Assembly: GCA_029259995.1 (NCBI GenBank)
Contig: JAJDEC010000511.1
Span: 1 to 11,299 of the forward strand
From: Phycisphaerae bacterium
Lineage (GTDB): Bacteria; Planctomycetota; Phycisphaerae; UBA1845; UTPLA1
Length of the DNA: 11,299 nucleotides
Reading direction: 5' to 3'
The stretch's first letter is position 1. Each line of letters starts with the position of its first letter. A model generated the notes under the pieces. That model did no database searches, had not been told where the DNA came from, and saw nothing but the letters and a program-made list of their open reading frames with translations. The translations under genes and the position numbers were made by a program. Positions 4,943 to 11,299 of this stretch are shown here, one piece after another.

Positions 4943-6031
4943 CAGGCGTTCCGCGATCGCCTGCGCCGCGCGGCGATGTGCGATCTCATTGGGATGTTGA
5001 TCGGTCGGATGTACCCACAAGGATTCGGCGCGATCACCTTGGAACACGTTGAGCAGGTCAACGTGTTCGACACCGGCCCGAGTGCATGCGTCGTTGACGA
5101 TGTCGTGCTGATCGACGAGCGGGTAGTCGCTGTCGAGCCCCCAGAGCATTGGGAAGACAACGACAAGAAGCCTGAATCCCCGTTCGTTGGAGTAGTCTTC
5201 GAGTCCGGAGAGCGCCTCTCGCAGCGTCTCGCGCCCCTCGTCGTTAAAGCTCTTGCGAACAGACTGAAAAAGCGACGCCTGAAGTTGCTCGGCCCGACGG
5301 CGCTGCTCGAAGAACGCCATGACGGCCGAGTACCTGCCGAGTCCGGTCATCGCCGCCTCGCGATGCATCTGATCGTTGATCTGAATCGTCTCTTTCGTCT
5401 CCATCAAGTCGTTCATGAAAAAACAAAGCACGACGATATCCGGATCCAACGGCTCGATACGCGTGCCGTACCACATCAGGTAATCAAGCAGACCGTTGCC
5501 TTGTATGCCGGCATTCAACGACTCGGCACCGTTGTAACCTTCAAGCGGAATGCTCGTCAGTTCCGTGCCAAGGACGGCCGGCCAGGCGTCCTCATAACGA
5601 ACGCCCTCCCCGAACGTGAATGAATCCCCCAGGCAGGCGATGCGCACGACGCCTTCCGTCTTCGACATCTCCGGCGCAGGACCGCGGAATCCGTAGGTGT
5701 TGATCGAATAGTCAATCCGCCCGGACTCGCCGAAATAACCGCGCGCGTCCCCCGCCGGATCGTAGATGGATGCGAAATTCGAATTCGGAAGGTACTCGAG
5801 ACGACCGCCCGACATGACACGAAACGGGACGCCGGGCTCGATTCGGCGCGGACTGAGGGGCTGCGGCCCCCAGCATCGGAATCCCACCTCAATCAACGAC
5901 GCACCAACGAACAACGAGAGCAACAGAACGATCAGTCTTCGGCCGCGGCGCGGCGGGCGACGCGCGGACGATGCATCGGCGCACGTCGGGTTCACTGCGT
6001 CGGCGTCAGGTTGCGAGTTTGATCTGGCCAC
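4925..6031 (-). CDS. Membrane-anchored SGNH/GDSL-type hydrolase
   Basis: A 368-aa protein with a basic Pro-rich N-terminus, one TM helix at about residues 31-51, and an exported SGNH hydrolase domain. Block I is G-D-S-F-T-F with nucleophile S137. Block II is G-I-Q-G-N-G with G175, block III is F-M-N-D with N207, and block V is D344-Q-H346-P-N. All four catalytic blocks are therefore present. Such enzymes are esterases; many membrane-anchored ones add or remove acyl or acetyl groups on surface polysaccharides, which would fit the nearby nucleotide-sugar dehydratase. The substrate is not readable. The start is GTG, with AGGCGG about 8 nt upstream, 11 bp after the kinase stop, so the two are probably cotranscribed. 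The next in-frame Met is at 73, beyond the TM helix. Confidence 0.85.
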   Translation of the reverse strand: MARSNSQPDADAVNPTCADASSARRPPRRGRRLIVLLLSLFVGASLIEVGFRCWGPQPLSPRRIEPGVPFRVMSGGRLEYLPNSNFASIYDPAGDARGYFGESGRIDYSINTYGFRGPAPEMSKTEGVVRIACLGDSFTFGEGVRYEDAWPAVLGTELTSIPLEGYNGAESLNAGIQGNGLLDYLMWYGTRIEPLDPDIVVLCFFMNDLMETKETIQINDQMHREAAMTGLGRYSAVMAFFEQRRRAEQLQASLFQSVRKSFNDEGRETLREALSGLEDYSNERGFRLLVVVFPMLWGLDSDYPLVDQHDIVNDACTRAGVEHVDLLNVFQGDRAESLWVHPTDQHPNEIAHRRAAQAIAERLRQPRE

Positions 6032-6042
6032 GCGTGCACCGC

Positions 6043-7629
6043 CTATGTGAGATTGATGCCGCGCGCGAGTGAAACGCTCGTCTCTTCGGGCGGCGCGATC
6101 GGCAGGATCACGGTAAACGTCGACCCCTTGCCCAGCTCGCTCGCCACAGTCAGCGTTCCCCCGAGGAGTCGGGCGAGATCGCGACTGATGGCAAGGCCGA
6201 GTCCCGTGCCGCCGTATTCGCGCGTCACGGATCCGTCGAGCTGCCGGAATGTCTCGAACACGCTCTCGATTTTCTCCGCAGGAATGCCGATTCCCGTATC
6301 ACTCACGTGAATGGCGATGCGATCGTCGCCGAGCGCTTCGAGTGCCATGTCGAGGCGTCCGCCTTCGGGCGTGAACTTGATGGCGTTCGAAAGAAGGTTG
6401 TAGAGAATCTGCTGAATTCGCCCCGCGTCCGATTCAATCTGGGGCACATCCTCGGGAACCCTGGCAGACAGCTGGAGGCTCTTCTTGTTGGCGAGCGGTC
6501 TGACGAAGTCGATCAGATTCTCCAACATGTCTTTGAGTTGTACAACCGTGACGTGCAATTCGAGTTTTCCGGCCTCGATTTTCGCAAGATCGAGCAGATC
6601 GTTGATCAGCCCAAGCAACATTCGTCCGCTCGACATGATGTTCTCGGCATATCGAAACTGTCGCCCGCCTTCGTCGCTCGCGGACTCTCGAAGCAACTCT
6701 GCGAATCCGATGATCGAGGCGAGCGGCGTCCTTAACTCGTGGCTGACGTTGGAAAGGAATTGACTCTTCATCTTGTTCGCTTCGAACAATTCGACGTTCC
6801 GTTCGGCGAGTTGTTCGAGTCGGGTATCAAGACTCTTGTTGATGCGCCGCAGATCATTTTCAGATGACTGCAAATGCGTCAGCATCGCGTTAAAGGCGCG
6901 AGAGAGCTCCTCATATTCGTCGCCCGTCGCAATCTGCGCGCGCACCTCGTGATCCCCGCGCGAAACGGATTCCGCGACGCGCGTCAGTTCCAGTACCGGC
7001 GACAGAATCAGCCGATTCGTGATGAGATAAAACACCAGGACGGCCAGAATCCCTGCGAGGGCGCCTGCCATGAGACAGAGGCCAAAGTTGATCAACAGCG
7101 CAGCATTTGCACGAACGGCGGGGTATTCGACACCAACCACGCCGCGCAGCGTGCCGACGGGCACGGCGCCGCCTCGCGATCGAATCGGCAAAACGGTCCG
7201 ATAAACAATTGCACCGCCTTCATGGCGCCAAGTGGTGGGCGCTGCGTCGAGGGTTCGATCCTGCGCGAGCAGCGTGATTGCGTTCTTGAGGTATTCGTCG
7301 GAATCGCCGGGCGGCGACGGATGGAGCGGGTCGGGAATCGAAATCAACCTGGGCGTCGGCCCGATGAGACCGTGCTCCACGGCCCCTTTGGGCCACCATT
7401 GTTCCAGCGCCCGTTGCTTGAGCGCCCAATTGCCGGAACCGAGGTCCACACGGGCCGCGGCGAGCTTACCCATCAGGCACGTGTGCTGGATGTTGTTCTC
7501 GTGAACCAGATCCCGCATTCGGAGCCATGGTACGAACAAAGCCGCCGTGATGATGATGACCACGGCGAGCCCGAACAACAGCCGACACTTGGCGGCCAGC
7601 GAAATTGTCAGGAGCGAGATGCGCGCCAT
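6043..7629 (-). CDS. Orphan sensor histidine kinase (HAMP-HisKA-HATPase)
   Basis: A 528-aa transmembrane sensor kinase. TM1 is at about residues 14-36 and TM2 at 174-206, with about 140 residues of extracytoplasmic sensor between them. A HAMP linker follows (200-255), then a short coiled coil. HisKA has the H-box S-H-E-L-R-T-P with phospho-accepting H297. The HATPase has the N-box with N415, D-T-G-I-G-I-P from about 444, the F-box and G-G-T-G-L-G-L. All catalytic boxes are intact, and there is no receiver domain. No response regulator lies within the window, so its partner is elsewhere. The frame is open to an ATG at 7677 (544 aa). I prefer ATG 7629 because the 16 extra residues look unlike an N-terminus and overlap a TATGAT (7654-7659) and a CGGAG. 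The SGNH hydrolase follows after 11 bp, so its expression is tied to the kinase. Confidence 0.92.
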   Translation of the reverse strand: MARISLLTISLAAKCRLLFGLAVVIIITAALFVPWLRMRDLVHENNIQHTCLMGKLAAARVDLGSGNWALKQRALEQWWPKGAVEHGLIGPTPRLISIPDPLHPSPPGDSDEYLKNAITLLAQDRTLDAAPTTWRHEGGAIVYRTVLPIRSRGGAVPVGTLRGVVGVEYPAVRANAALLINFGLCLMAGALAGILAVLVFYLITNRLILSPVLELTRVAESVSRGDHEVRAQIATGDEYEELSRAFNAMLTHLQSSENDLRRINKSLDTRLEQLAERNVELFEANKMKSQFLSNVSHELRTPLASIIGFAELLRESASDEGGRQFRYAENIMSSGRMLLGLINDLLDLAKIEAGKLELHVTVVQLKDMLENLIDFVRPLANKKSLQLSARVPEDVPQIESDAGRIQQILYNLLSNAIKFTPEGGRLDMALEALGDDRIAIHVSDTGIGIPAEKIESVFETFRQLDGSVTREYGGTGLGLAISRDLARLLGGTLTVASELGKGSTFTVILPIAPPEETSVSLARGINLT

Positions 7630-7720
7630 ACGCCTGGGACACTCCGTGGGCCTATCATATATCAGACCTTTGCGCATCGATTGCGCTTCGGATGCGCGGC
7701 TGATTCACGATTTGGGAATA

Positions 7721-7749
7721 TTGCCACACTGATTCCATGCCGATACGAT
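7721..7749 (+). promoter_or_regulatory. Promoter of the secreted-protein gene
   Basis: TTGCCA (7721-7726) and TACGAT (7744-7749) are separated by exactly 17 bp, matching a sigma-70 type promoter at 5 of 6 and 4 of 6 positions. Transcription would start near 7756, leaving a leader of about 30 nt that holds the ribosome binding site hairpin. It lies in the gap shared with the divergent kinase gene. Confidence 0.6.
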
Positions 7750-7770
7750 AACGTGTTTTCGTCCAAATAG

Positions 7771-7786
7771 TTGGAGCGATCTCCAA
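7771..7786 (+). promoter_or_regulatory. Hairpin masking the ribosome binding site
   Basis: TTGGAG-CGAT-CTCCAA is a perfect 6-bp stem with a 4-nt loop. The left arm contains GGAG (7773-7776), the only ribosome binding site for the ATG at 7786, and the right arm ends on the A of that ATG. In the mRNA this would hide the site, which suggests control of translation. Confidence 0.55.
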
Positions 7787-8907
7787 TGAGCCTCGTTCGA
7801 ATGCTAAAAATACCACCCCTGCTCCTGCTGATCGTGATCATCCTTCCGGCGTCGGTCCACGCGCAACTCGGATTGCGGAATGCCCGTGGGGGGAATGACG
7901 AGTACAGCCGCAGGGCATCGCAATTCATGACGAATCGTGGACTTTCGGACATGTACCTCAAGCGTCTGCACGGGCAATCCCTGCTCTTTGGGCGAAGCAA
8001 CTCGCACATGGGCGCGCTGCACACGCGGCCGCTGATTATGAACTCGCAATTCGGTCTGCTTCGGAGCTTCCAGGGCCCGACGGACAGGGCCGGACGTTGG
8101 CTCCGCGGATATCGATTGTTCGAGATCGACTCGGAGATCGCCCGCTCTGCGGTCGACCTGCCGCAATTGACGGACAACAACGACATCTCGCAATACGCCT
8201 GGTCAACGGAGGAAGTCCTGGCGGCCATGCGGCGTGATCGCTCAACTGCCACGCTGGCGCTGGCCGAACCGGCGGAATCCCTCGGCCCGGCCGACGGACT
8301 TGAGAACCAACTCCGGTTGAAGTCGGACGCTTACTTCGAAACCTGTGCGGCCAGTTTTCAAGAGTCGCTTGAAACCAAAGATGGAAGGAAGCGGAGCCTG
8401 CTGATCTCCGAATCACGAAACTGCGCCGAGCTGGTCATTCAGATCGAAATCGATCAGCCGCGCGGATACCTGGCCGCGGCGATCGTGGCGTTTCATACAA
8501 ACGAATTCAACACAGCGCTGATCAATCTTGAGCTGGGCCTGAAGCGCGGCGACACGCTCGAATCGCTATACCTCGATCCGAAGTCCTTCTTCGCCGGGAG
8601 CGACAAATGGCGGCGCCTGGTCGATCAAGTCAACGGGATGGCAGGCCAACTTGATTCGAACCCAAAAATCAGCTTGTTCCAATCGTATGTTGCGTTTCTC
8701 AACGGCGACGTACGCTCGGCACATACGGCGGCAAACAAGGCCGTCCGGGAACTGAAGATCCGGCTCAAACAAGTGTCGAAAGACGCCGAGGCGGCCGGAA
8801 AGGAGCTCGCCGAGCCCTTGTCGGAAACGAGCGTCGAGATCGCGGAGCACTATTTGAACCTGCTGGCGGAGAGACTCGAATCAACACGAGGTGCCGGCAA
8901 GTCATGA
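7786..8907 (+). CDS. Secreted protein of unknown function
   Basis: I do not recognise this family. The 373-aa product has a clear signal peptide: basic start, hydrophobic core L-L-L-L-I-V-I-I-L at residues 12-20, and V-H-A as the likely cleavage site after residue 26. The mature part is soluble and mostly helical. The C-terminal half has alternating helices with TPR-like spacing (about residues 220-310) and ends in charged helices. Four cysteines are not obvious; a C-A pair near 185 and C near 212 are visible. ATG 7786 is used rather than the TTG at 7771 because GGAG sits 9 nt before it and the signal peptide then starts normally. It has its own promoter, is divergent from the kinase and lies 63 bp before the dehydratase, so it could be a regulated envelope protein. 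Confidence 0.75.
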   Translation: MSLVRMLKIPPLLLLIVIILPASVHAQLGLRNARGGNDEYSRRASQFMTNRGLSDMYLKRLHGQSLLFGRSNSHMGALHTRPLIMNSQFGLLRSFQGPTDRAGRWLRGYRLFEIDSEIARSAVDLPQLTDNNDISQYAWSTEEVLAAMRRDRSTATLALAEPAESLGPADGLENQLRLKSDAYFETCAASFQESLETKDGRKRSLLISESRNCAELVIQIEIDQPRGYLAAAIVAFHTNEFNTALINLELGLKRGDTLESLYLDPKSFFAGSDKWRRLVDQVNGMAGQLDSNPKISLFQSYVAFLNGDVRSAHTAANKAVRELKIRLKQVSKDAEAAGKELAEPLSETSVEIAEHYLNLLAERLESTRGAGKS

Positions 8908-8927
8908 TCGGCGTGCACGCATCCATC

Positions 8928-8948
8928 ATGTCGCCGACACAGCGACAT
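8928..8948 (+). repeat. Intergenic hairpin before the dehydratase gene
   Basis: ATGTCGC-N7-GCGACAT forms a perfect 7-bp stem in the 63-bp gap between the secreted-protein stop and the dehydratase start. No T-run follows, so it is not a usual terminator; it may affect mRNA processing or downstream translation. Confidence 0.4.
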
Positions 8949-8970
8949 CAACATTCAACGTGACGAGGCA

Positions 8971-10986
8971 ATGAGCAAAGGGGTCAAAACACTGGATTAC
9001 GCTGCGCAACCGGCATTCCGCCGTTATCGCGGCGTGTTGTCGGCCGTGGCGCACGCCGGCCTGTTCGCTGCCGCGTTCTTCGCCGCGTTCGGTATCTATC
9101 ACAATTTCAAGAGTTTCGATCGCTGGCTCGTCCCATTCCTTCTGCCGCTGCTTCCGCTCGTCGTCGGCATCAAGATGGTCGTTTTCTGGCGCATGCAACA
9201 GTTTCGCGGCACATGGCGCTACGTCGGTATGCGCGACATGATGTCCATCATGATGGCGACGCATATCAGTGCGTTCTTCTTCATTCTCGCGTTTTACCTC
9301 TTTGTGAATTTCTATCCGGAATTCCTGAACACGCGACCGCAATTCCCGAAGTCTGTCTTTCTGATCGACTGGGGAACGACGATTGCGTTCGTGTGCGGCG
9401 CCCGACTTGTGGTTCGACTTTATCACGAGGAACTCGGCCACAGTGATACCGAGGGAATTCGCCAGTGCCTGATCCTCGGCGCCGGCGATACGGGCGAAGC
9501 CCTGCTGCGCGAAATCAATCGAATGAAGGGCGCCCGCTATCGCGTCCTCGGATTCCTGGACGACAACCCGTCCAAACAGGGCATGCGGATCCACGACGTG
9601 TCCGTCCTCGGCCCTCTGAAAGACGCCGCCCGATTCTGCGAGCAACTGGAAATCGACGAATTCCTCCTCGCCTTGCCCAACGCACGACAGCGCGTTCTGC
9701 GCGACGTCGTCGAAGCCTGTGGCGGGCTGAATGTTCGCTTCCGAACCATCCCGGCGATGGAGGCCGTCATCGAAGGCAAAGTCACGGTCTCCCAGATTCG
9801 CGACGTCGATATCCGTGATCTGCTCGGCCGCGAACAGGTCAAGCTCGACGAACAGAAAATTCGAGCACACATTCACGGCAAAACGGTTCTCGTGACCGGC
9901 GCCGGCGGATCGATCGGCTCCGAACTCTGCCGACAGATTGCCAAGTTCGAACCGTCCCGGCTTGTCCTGCTCGAACAGGCGGAGAACAACCTGTTCGAAA
10001 TCGATCGCGAAATGGAGCGGCGATTCCCGAACGTACCGCGGGGCGTCTATGTTGCCGACATCTGCGATGCACGGCGCGTGGATCAGGTTCTGGCGATCGA
10101 GAAACCGGCGACAATCTTCCACGCGGCAGCGCACAAGCACGTTCCCATGATGGAGATCAATCCCGGCGAGGCCGTGAAGAACAATATCCTCGGAACACGA
10201 ACCATCTCCGACGCGGCGCGGCAGCACGGCGTCGCGCGCTTCGTGATGATCTCGACGGACAAGGCCGTGAATCCGACGTCCGTCATGGGCTGCACCAAGC
10301 GCGTCGCCGAGATGTATATCCAGCAATTGCGACAGGACAGCGACACGCAGTTCATCACGGTCCGATTCGGCAACGTCCTCGGTTCGAGCGGTTCTGTGAT
10401 CCCGATCTTTCGCAAACAGATCGCCGCCGGCGGTCCCGTCACAGTGACCGACGATCGCATGACGCGCTATTTCATGACGATCCCGGAAGCGTCGCAGCTC
10501 GTGTTGCAGGCCGGCGCGATGGGCCACGACGGTGATATCTTTGTGCTCGACATGGGCGAACCCGTGAAGATCGTCGACCTCGCCCGCGAAATGATCACGC
10601 TGAGTGGTCTGCGGGTCGGCGAGGATATCGAGATCAAGATCAGCGGCATCCGCCCCGGCGAAAAGCTTTATGAAGAGTTGAGCGTCCTTGGCGAAGACAT
10701 GGGCAAGACGACGCACGAGAAGATCTATGTCTGGCGCAACAAGAAGGAAGACTGGGCCCGCATCTGCTCGCTGATGGAAAAGCTCGTCGGCGACGCGGAC
10801 GAACTTGCAGCCGTTGATGTTCGCGAACGACTCTGCGAAATCGTGCCCGAGTATCGGCCGGAGATTCTCGGCTACGAGAATGCCACGCCCGATCGCTCAG
10901 CGGCAGCGAAGGAAAACATGGCCACGGATTCGAAATCCGACATTGCGACGGGCAATCTGAAAGTCGGCGATTCGCCGGCGACGTGA
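8971..10986 (+). CDS. Membrane-bound nucleotide-sugar dehydratase (PglF/WbpM/CapD type)
   Basis: A 671-aa member of the large nucleoside-diphosphate-sugar epimerase/dehydratase family. Four TM helices lie in residues 20-150. A first Rossmann domain follows with G-A-G-D-T-G at 170-175, then the catalytic extended-SDR domain with T-G-A-G-G-S-I-G at 309-316. H-A-A-A-H-K-H is at 384-390 and S-T-D-K at 428-431. The usual catalytic Tyr is replaced by Met (M439-G-C-T-K443), as in PglF and WbpM, which use Asp/Lys chemistry. The expected reaction is 4,6-dehydration of UDP-GlcNAc on the cytoplasmic side, the first step to many amino sugars of capsule, O-antigen or protein glycans. Residues after about 635 are a low-complexity tail. 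Length is at the upper end of the family. The ATG start has only a weak GAGG nearby. It may be cotranscribed with the secreted protein. Confidence 0.95.
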   Translation: MSKGVKTLDYAAQPAFRRYRGVLSAVAHAGLFAAAFFAAFGIYHNFKSFDRWLVPFLLPLLPLVVGIKMVVFWRMQQFRGTWRYVGMRDMMSIMMATHISAFFFILAFYLFVNFYPEFLNTRPQFPKSVFLIDWGTTIAFVCGARLVVRLYHEELGHSDTEGIRQCLILGAGDTGEALLREINRMKGARYRVLGFLDDNPSKQGMRIHDVSVLGPLKDAARFCEQLEIDEFLLALPNARQRVLRDVVEACGGLNVRFRTIPAMEAVIEGKVTVSQIRDVDIRDLLGREQVKLDEQKIRAHIHGKTVLVTGAGGSIGSELCRQIAKFEPSRLVLLEQAENNLFEIDREMERRFPNVPRGVYVADICDARRVDQVLAIEKPATIFHAAAHKHVPMMEINPGEAVKNNILGTRTISDAARQHGVARFVMISTDKAVNPTSVMGCTKRVAEMYIQQLRQDSDTQFITVRFGNVLGSSGSVIPIFRKQIAAGGPVTVTDDRMTRYFMTIPEASQLVLQAGAMGHDGDIFVLDMGEPVKIVDLAREMITLSGLRVGEDIEIKISGIRPGEKLYEELSVLGEDMGKTTHEKIYVWRNKKEDWARICSLMEKLVGDADELAAVDVRERLCEIVPEYRPEILGYENATPDRSAAAKENMATDSKSDIATGNLKVGDSPAT

Positions 10987-11101
10987 TCCGCCTTCGATCG
11001 ACGCCTCCGACACTCACATTATTCCCACGAAATCTGCAGGATACCCGCTTGCACGAACGCATCGCGCCTCGTATTCGCGACGATGCCCTTGAATAAGCCC
11101 G

Positions 11102-11160
11102 CCCGCCCGGAGGGCGAACGAACGAGGTGTCTGTCGCATTTCATCCGCCCTCCAGGCGGG
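11102..11160. repeat. Long inverted repeat downstream of the dehydratase
   Basis: Two 15-nt arms (11102-11116 and 11146-11160) pair at 14 of 15 positions across a 29-nt spacer. Each arm is also self-complementary (GCCC-GGA-GGGC). It lies 115 bp after the dehydratase stop with no T-tract. A dispersed GC-rich repeat or a non-canonical transcription end are both possible. Bases 10987-11101 show no other feature. Confidence 0.5.
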
Positions 11161-11198
11161 ACGGCCCCGGATTTGCGCTTTGGCGTCACATTCATCGA

Positions 11199-11223
11199 GT
11201 TGAATTCAACGAGCAGGTTGCTC
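11199..11223. repeat. 12-bp palindrome followed by a hairpin
   Basis: GTTGAATTCAAC (11199-11210) is a perfect palindrome and is followed directly by GAGCA-GGT-TGCTC (11211-11223). No coding frame covers them. The palindrome could be an operator for a gene beyond the window end; nothing else supports that. Confidence 0.35.
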
Positions 11224-11229
11224 AGTTCA

Positions 11230-11293
11230 CGGCGTTGTCCTTCGGGCCGGGTTGACGGCGACTCGCAACGCCGCGCCGTCCTTCCGGGACGGC
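11230..11293. repeat. Nested inverted repeats at window end
   Basis: CGGCGTTG (11230-11237) pairs with CAACGCCG (11266-11273), and just beyond it GCCGTCC-N5-GGACGGC (11275-11293) forms a 7-bp stem. Both are perfect. The window ends 6 bp later, so a following T-tract cannot be judged. Together with the preceding elements, the whole 11100-11299 segment is rich in fold-back structure and has no gene. Confidence 0.4.
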
Positions 11294-11299
11294 AGAATC

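Noticed and set aside
4892..5623. 243-aa plus-strand frame opposite the SGNH hydrolase
   Set aside because: Shadow frame; the minus-strand gene has all SGNH blocks.
6874..7770. 298-aa plus-strand frame opposite the kinase
   Set aside because: Shadow of the HAMP and sensor regions of the kinase; composition is Q/R/H-rich with no motif.
8926..10716. 596-aa open frame on the minus strand opposite the dehydratase gene
   Set aside because: It is an antisense shadow: it lies within a gene with intact family motifs, is rich in H, D, R and A as GC-rich shadow frames are, and shows no domain.

Overview
The window is an 11.3-kb chromosomal stretch with moderately high GC and codon use to match. Three genes suggest a member of the Planctomycetota, probably near the Phycisphaerae: a planctomycete-style pseudopilin-like protein, an ~260-residue protein ending in a UvrB/UvrC motif, and a sensor kinase with a two-TM periplasmic sensor. 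This lineage call is an inference from protein character, not from a marker gene. No rRNA, tRNA, CRISPR array, transposase or phage gene is visible.

Layout. (1) Bases 1-1300: a minus-strand pair, a 71-aa Cys-rich membrane peptide (FeoB-associated type) followed by an SDR oxidoreductase. The pair is bracketed by two inverted copies of a structured repeat of about 85 bp. (2) 1370-1867 (+): a DinB/YfiT-like four-helix protein, converging on (3) a minus-strand pair at 1885-3164, a pseudopilin-like protein followed by a single-TM protein with a 30-residue internal repeat. (4) 3389-4597 (-): a UvrB/UvrC-motif protein, then a MazG-like nucleotide pyrophosphohydrolase. (5) 4633-7629 (-): an orphan hybrid-free histidine kinase, a membrane-anchored SGNH hydrolase, and a possible small C2HC zinc-finger ORF. 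(6) 7786-10986 (+), divergent from the kinase: a secreted protein of unknown function and a large membrane-bound nucleotide-sugar dehydratase of the PglF/WbpM/CapD type. (7) 10987-11299: no gene, but dense inverted repeats.

How the genes may work together. The dehydratase (surface polysaccharide sugar synthesis), the SGNH hydrolase (often an acyl/acetyl esterase acting on glycans) and the divergent sensor kinase plus secreted protein could form a cell-envelope module, but nothing in the sequence proves this. SDR, DinB-like, MazG-like and UvrB-motif genes look like ordinary housekeeping or accessory functions. The signals most worth a second look are non-coding: the paired inverted repeat around the SDR unit with compensatory changes in its stem, a hairpin that would mask the ribosome binding site of the secreted protein, and the overlooked zinc-finger-like frame at 4633-4917. 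I see no convincing new multi-gene system.
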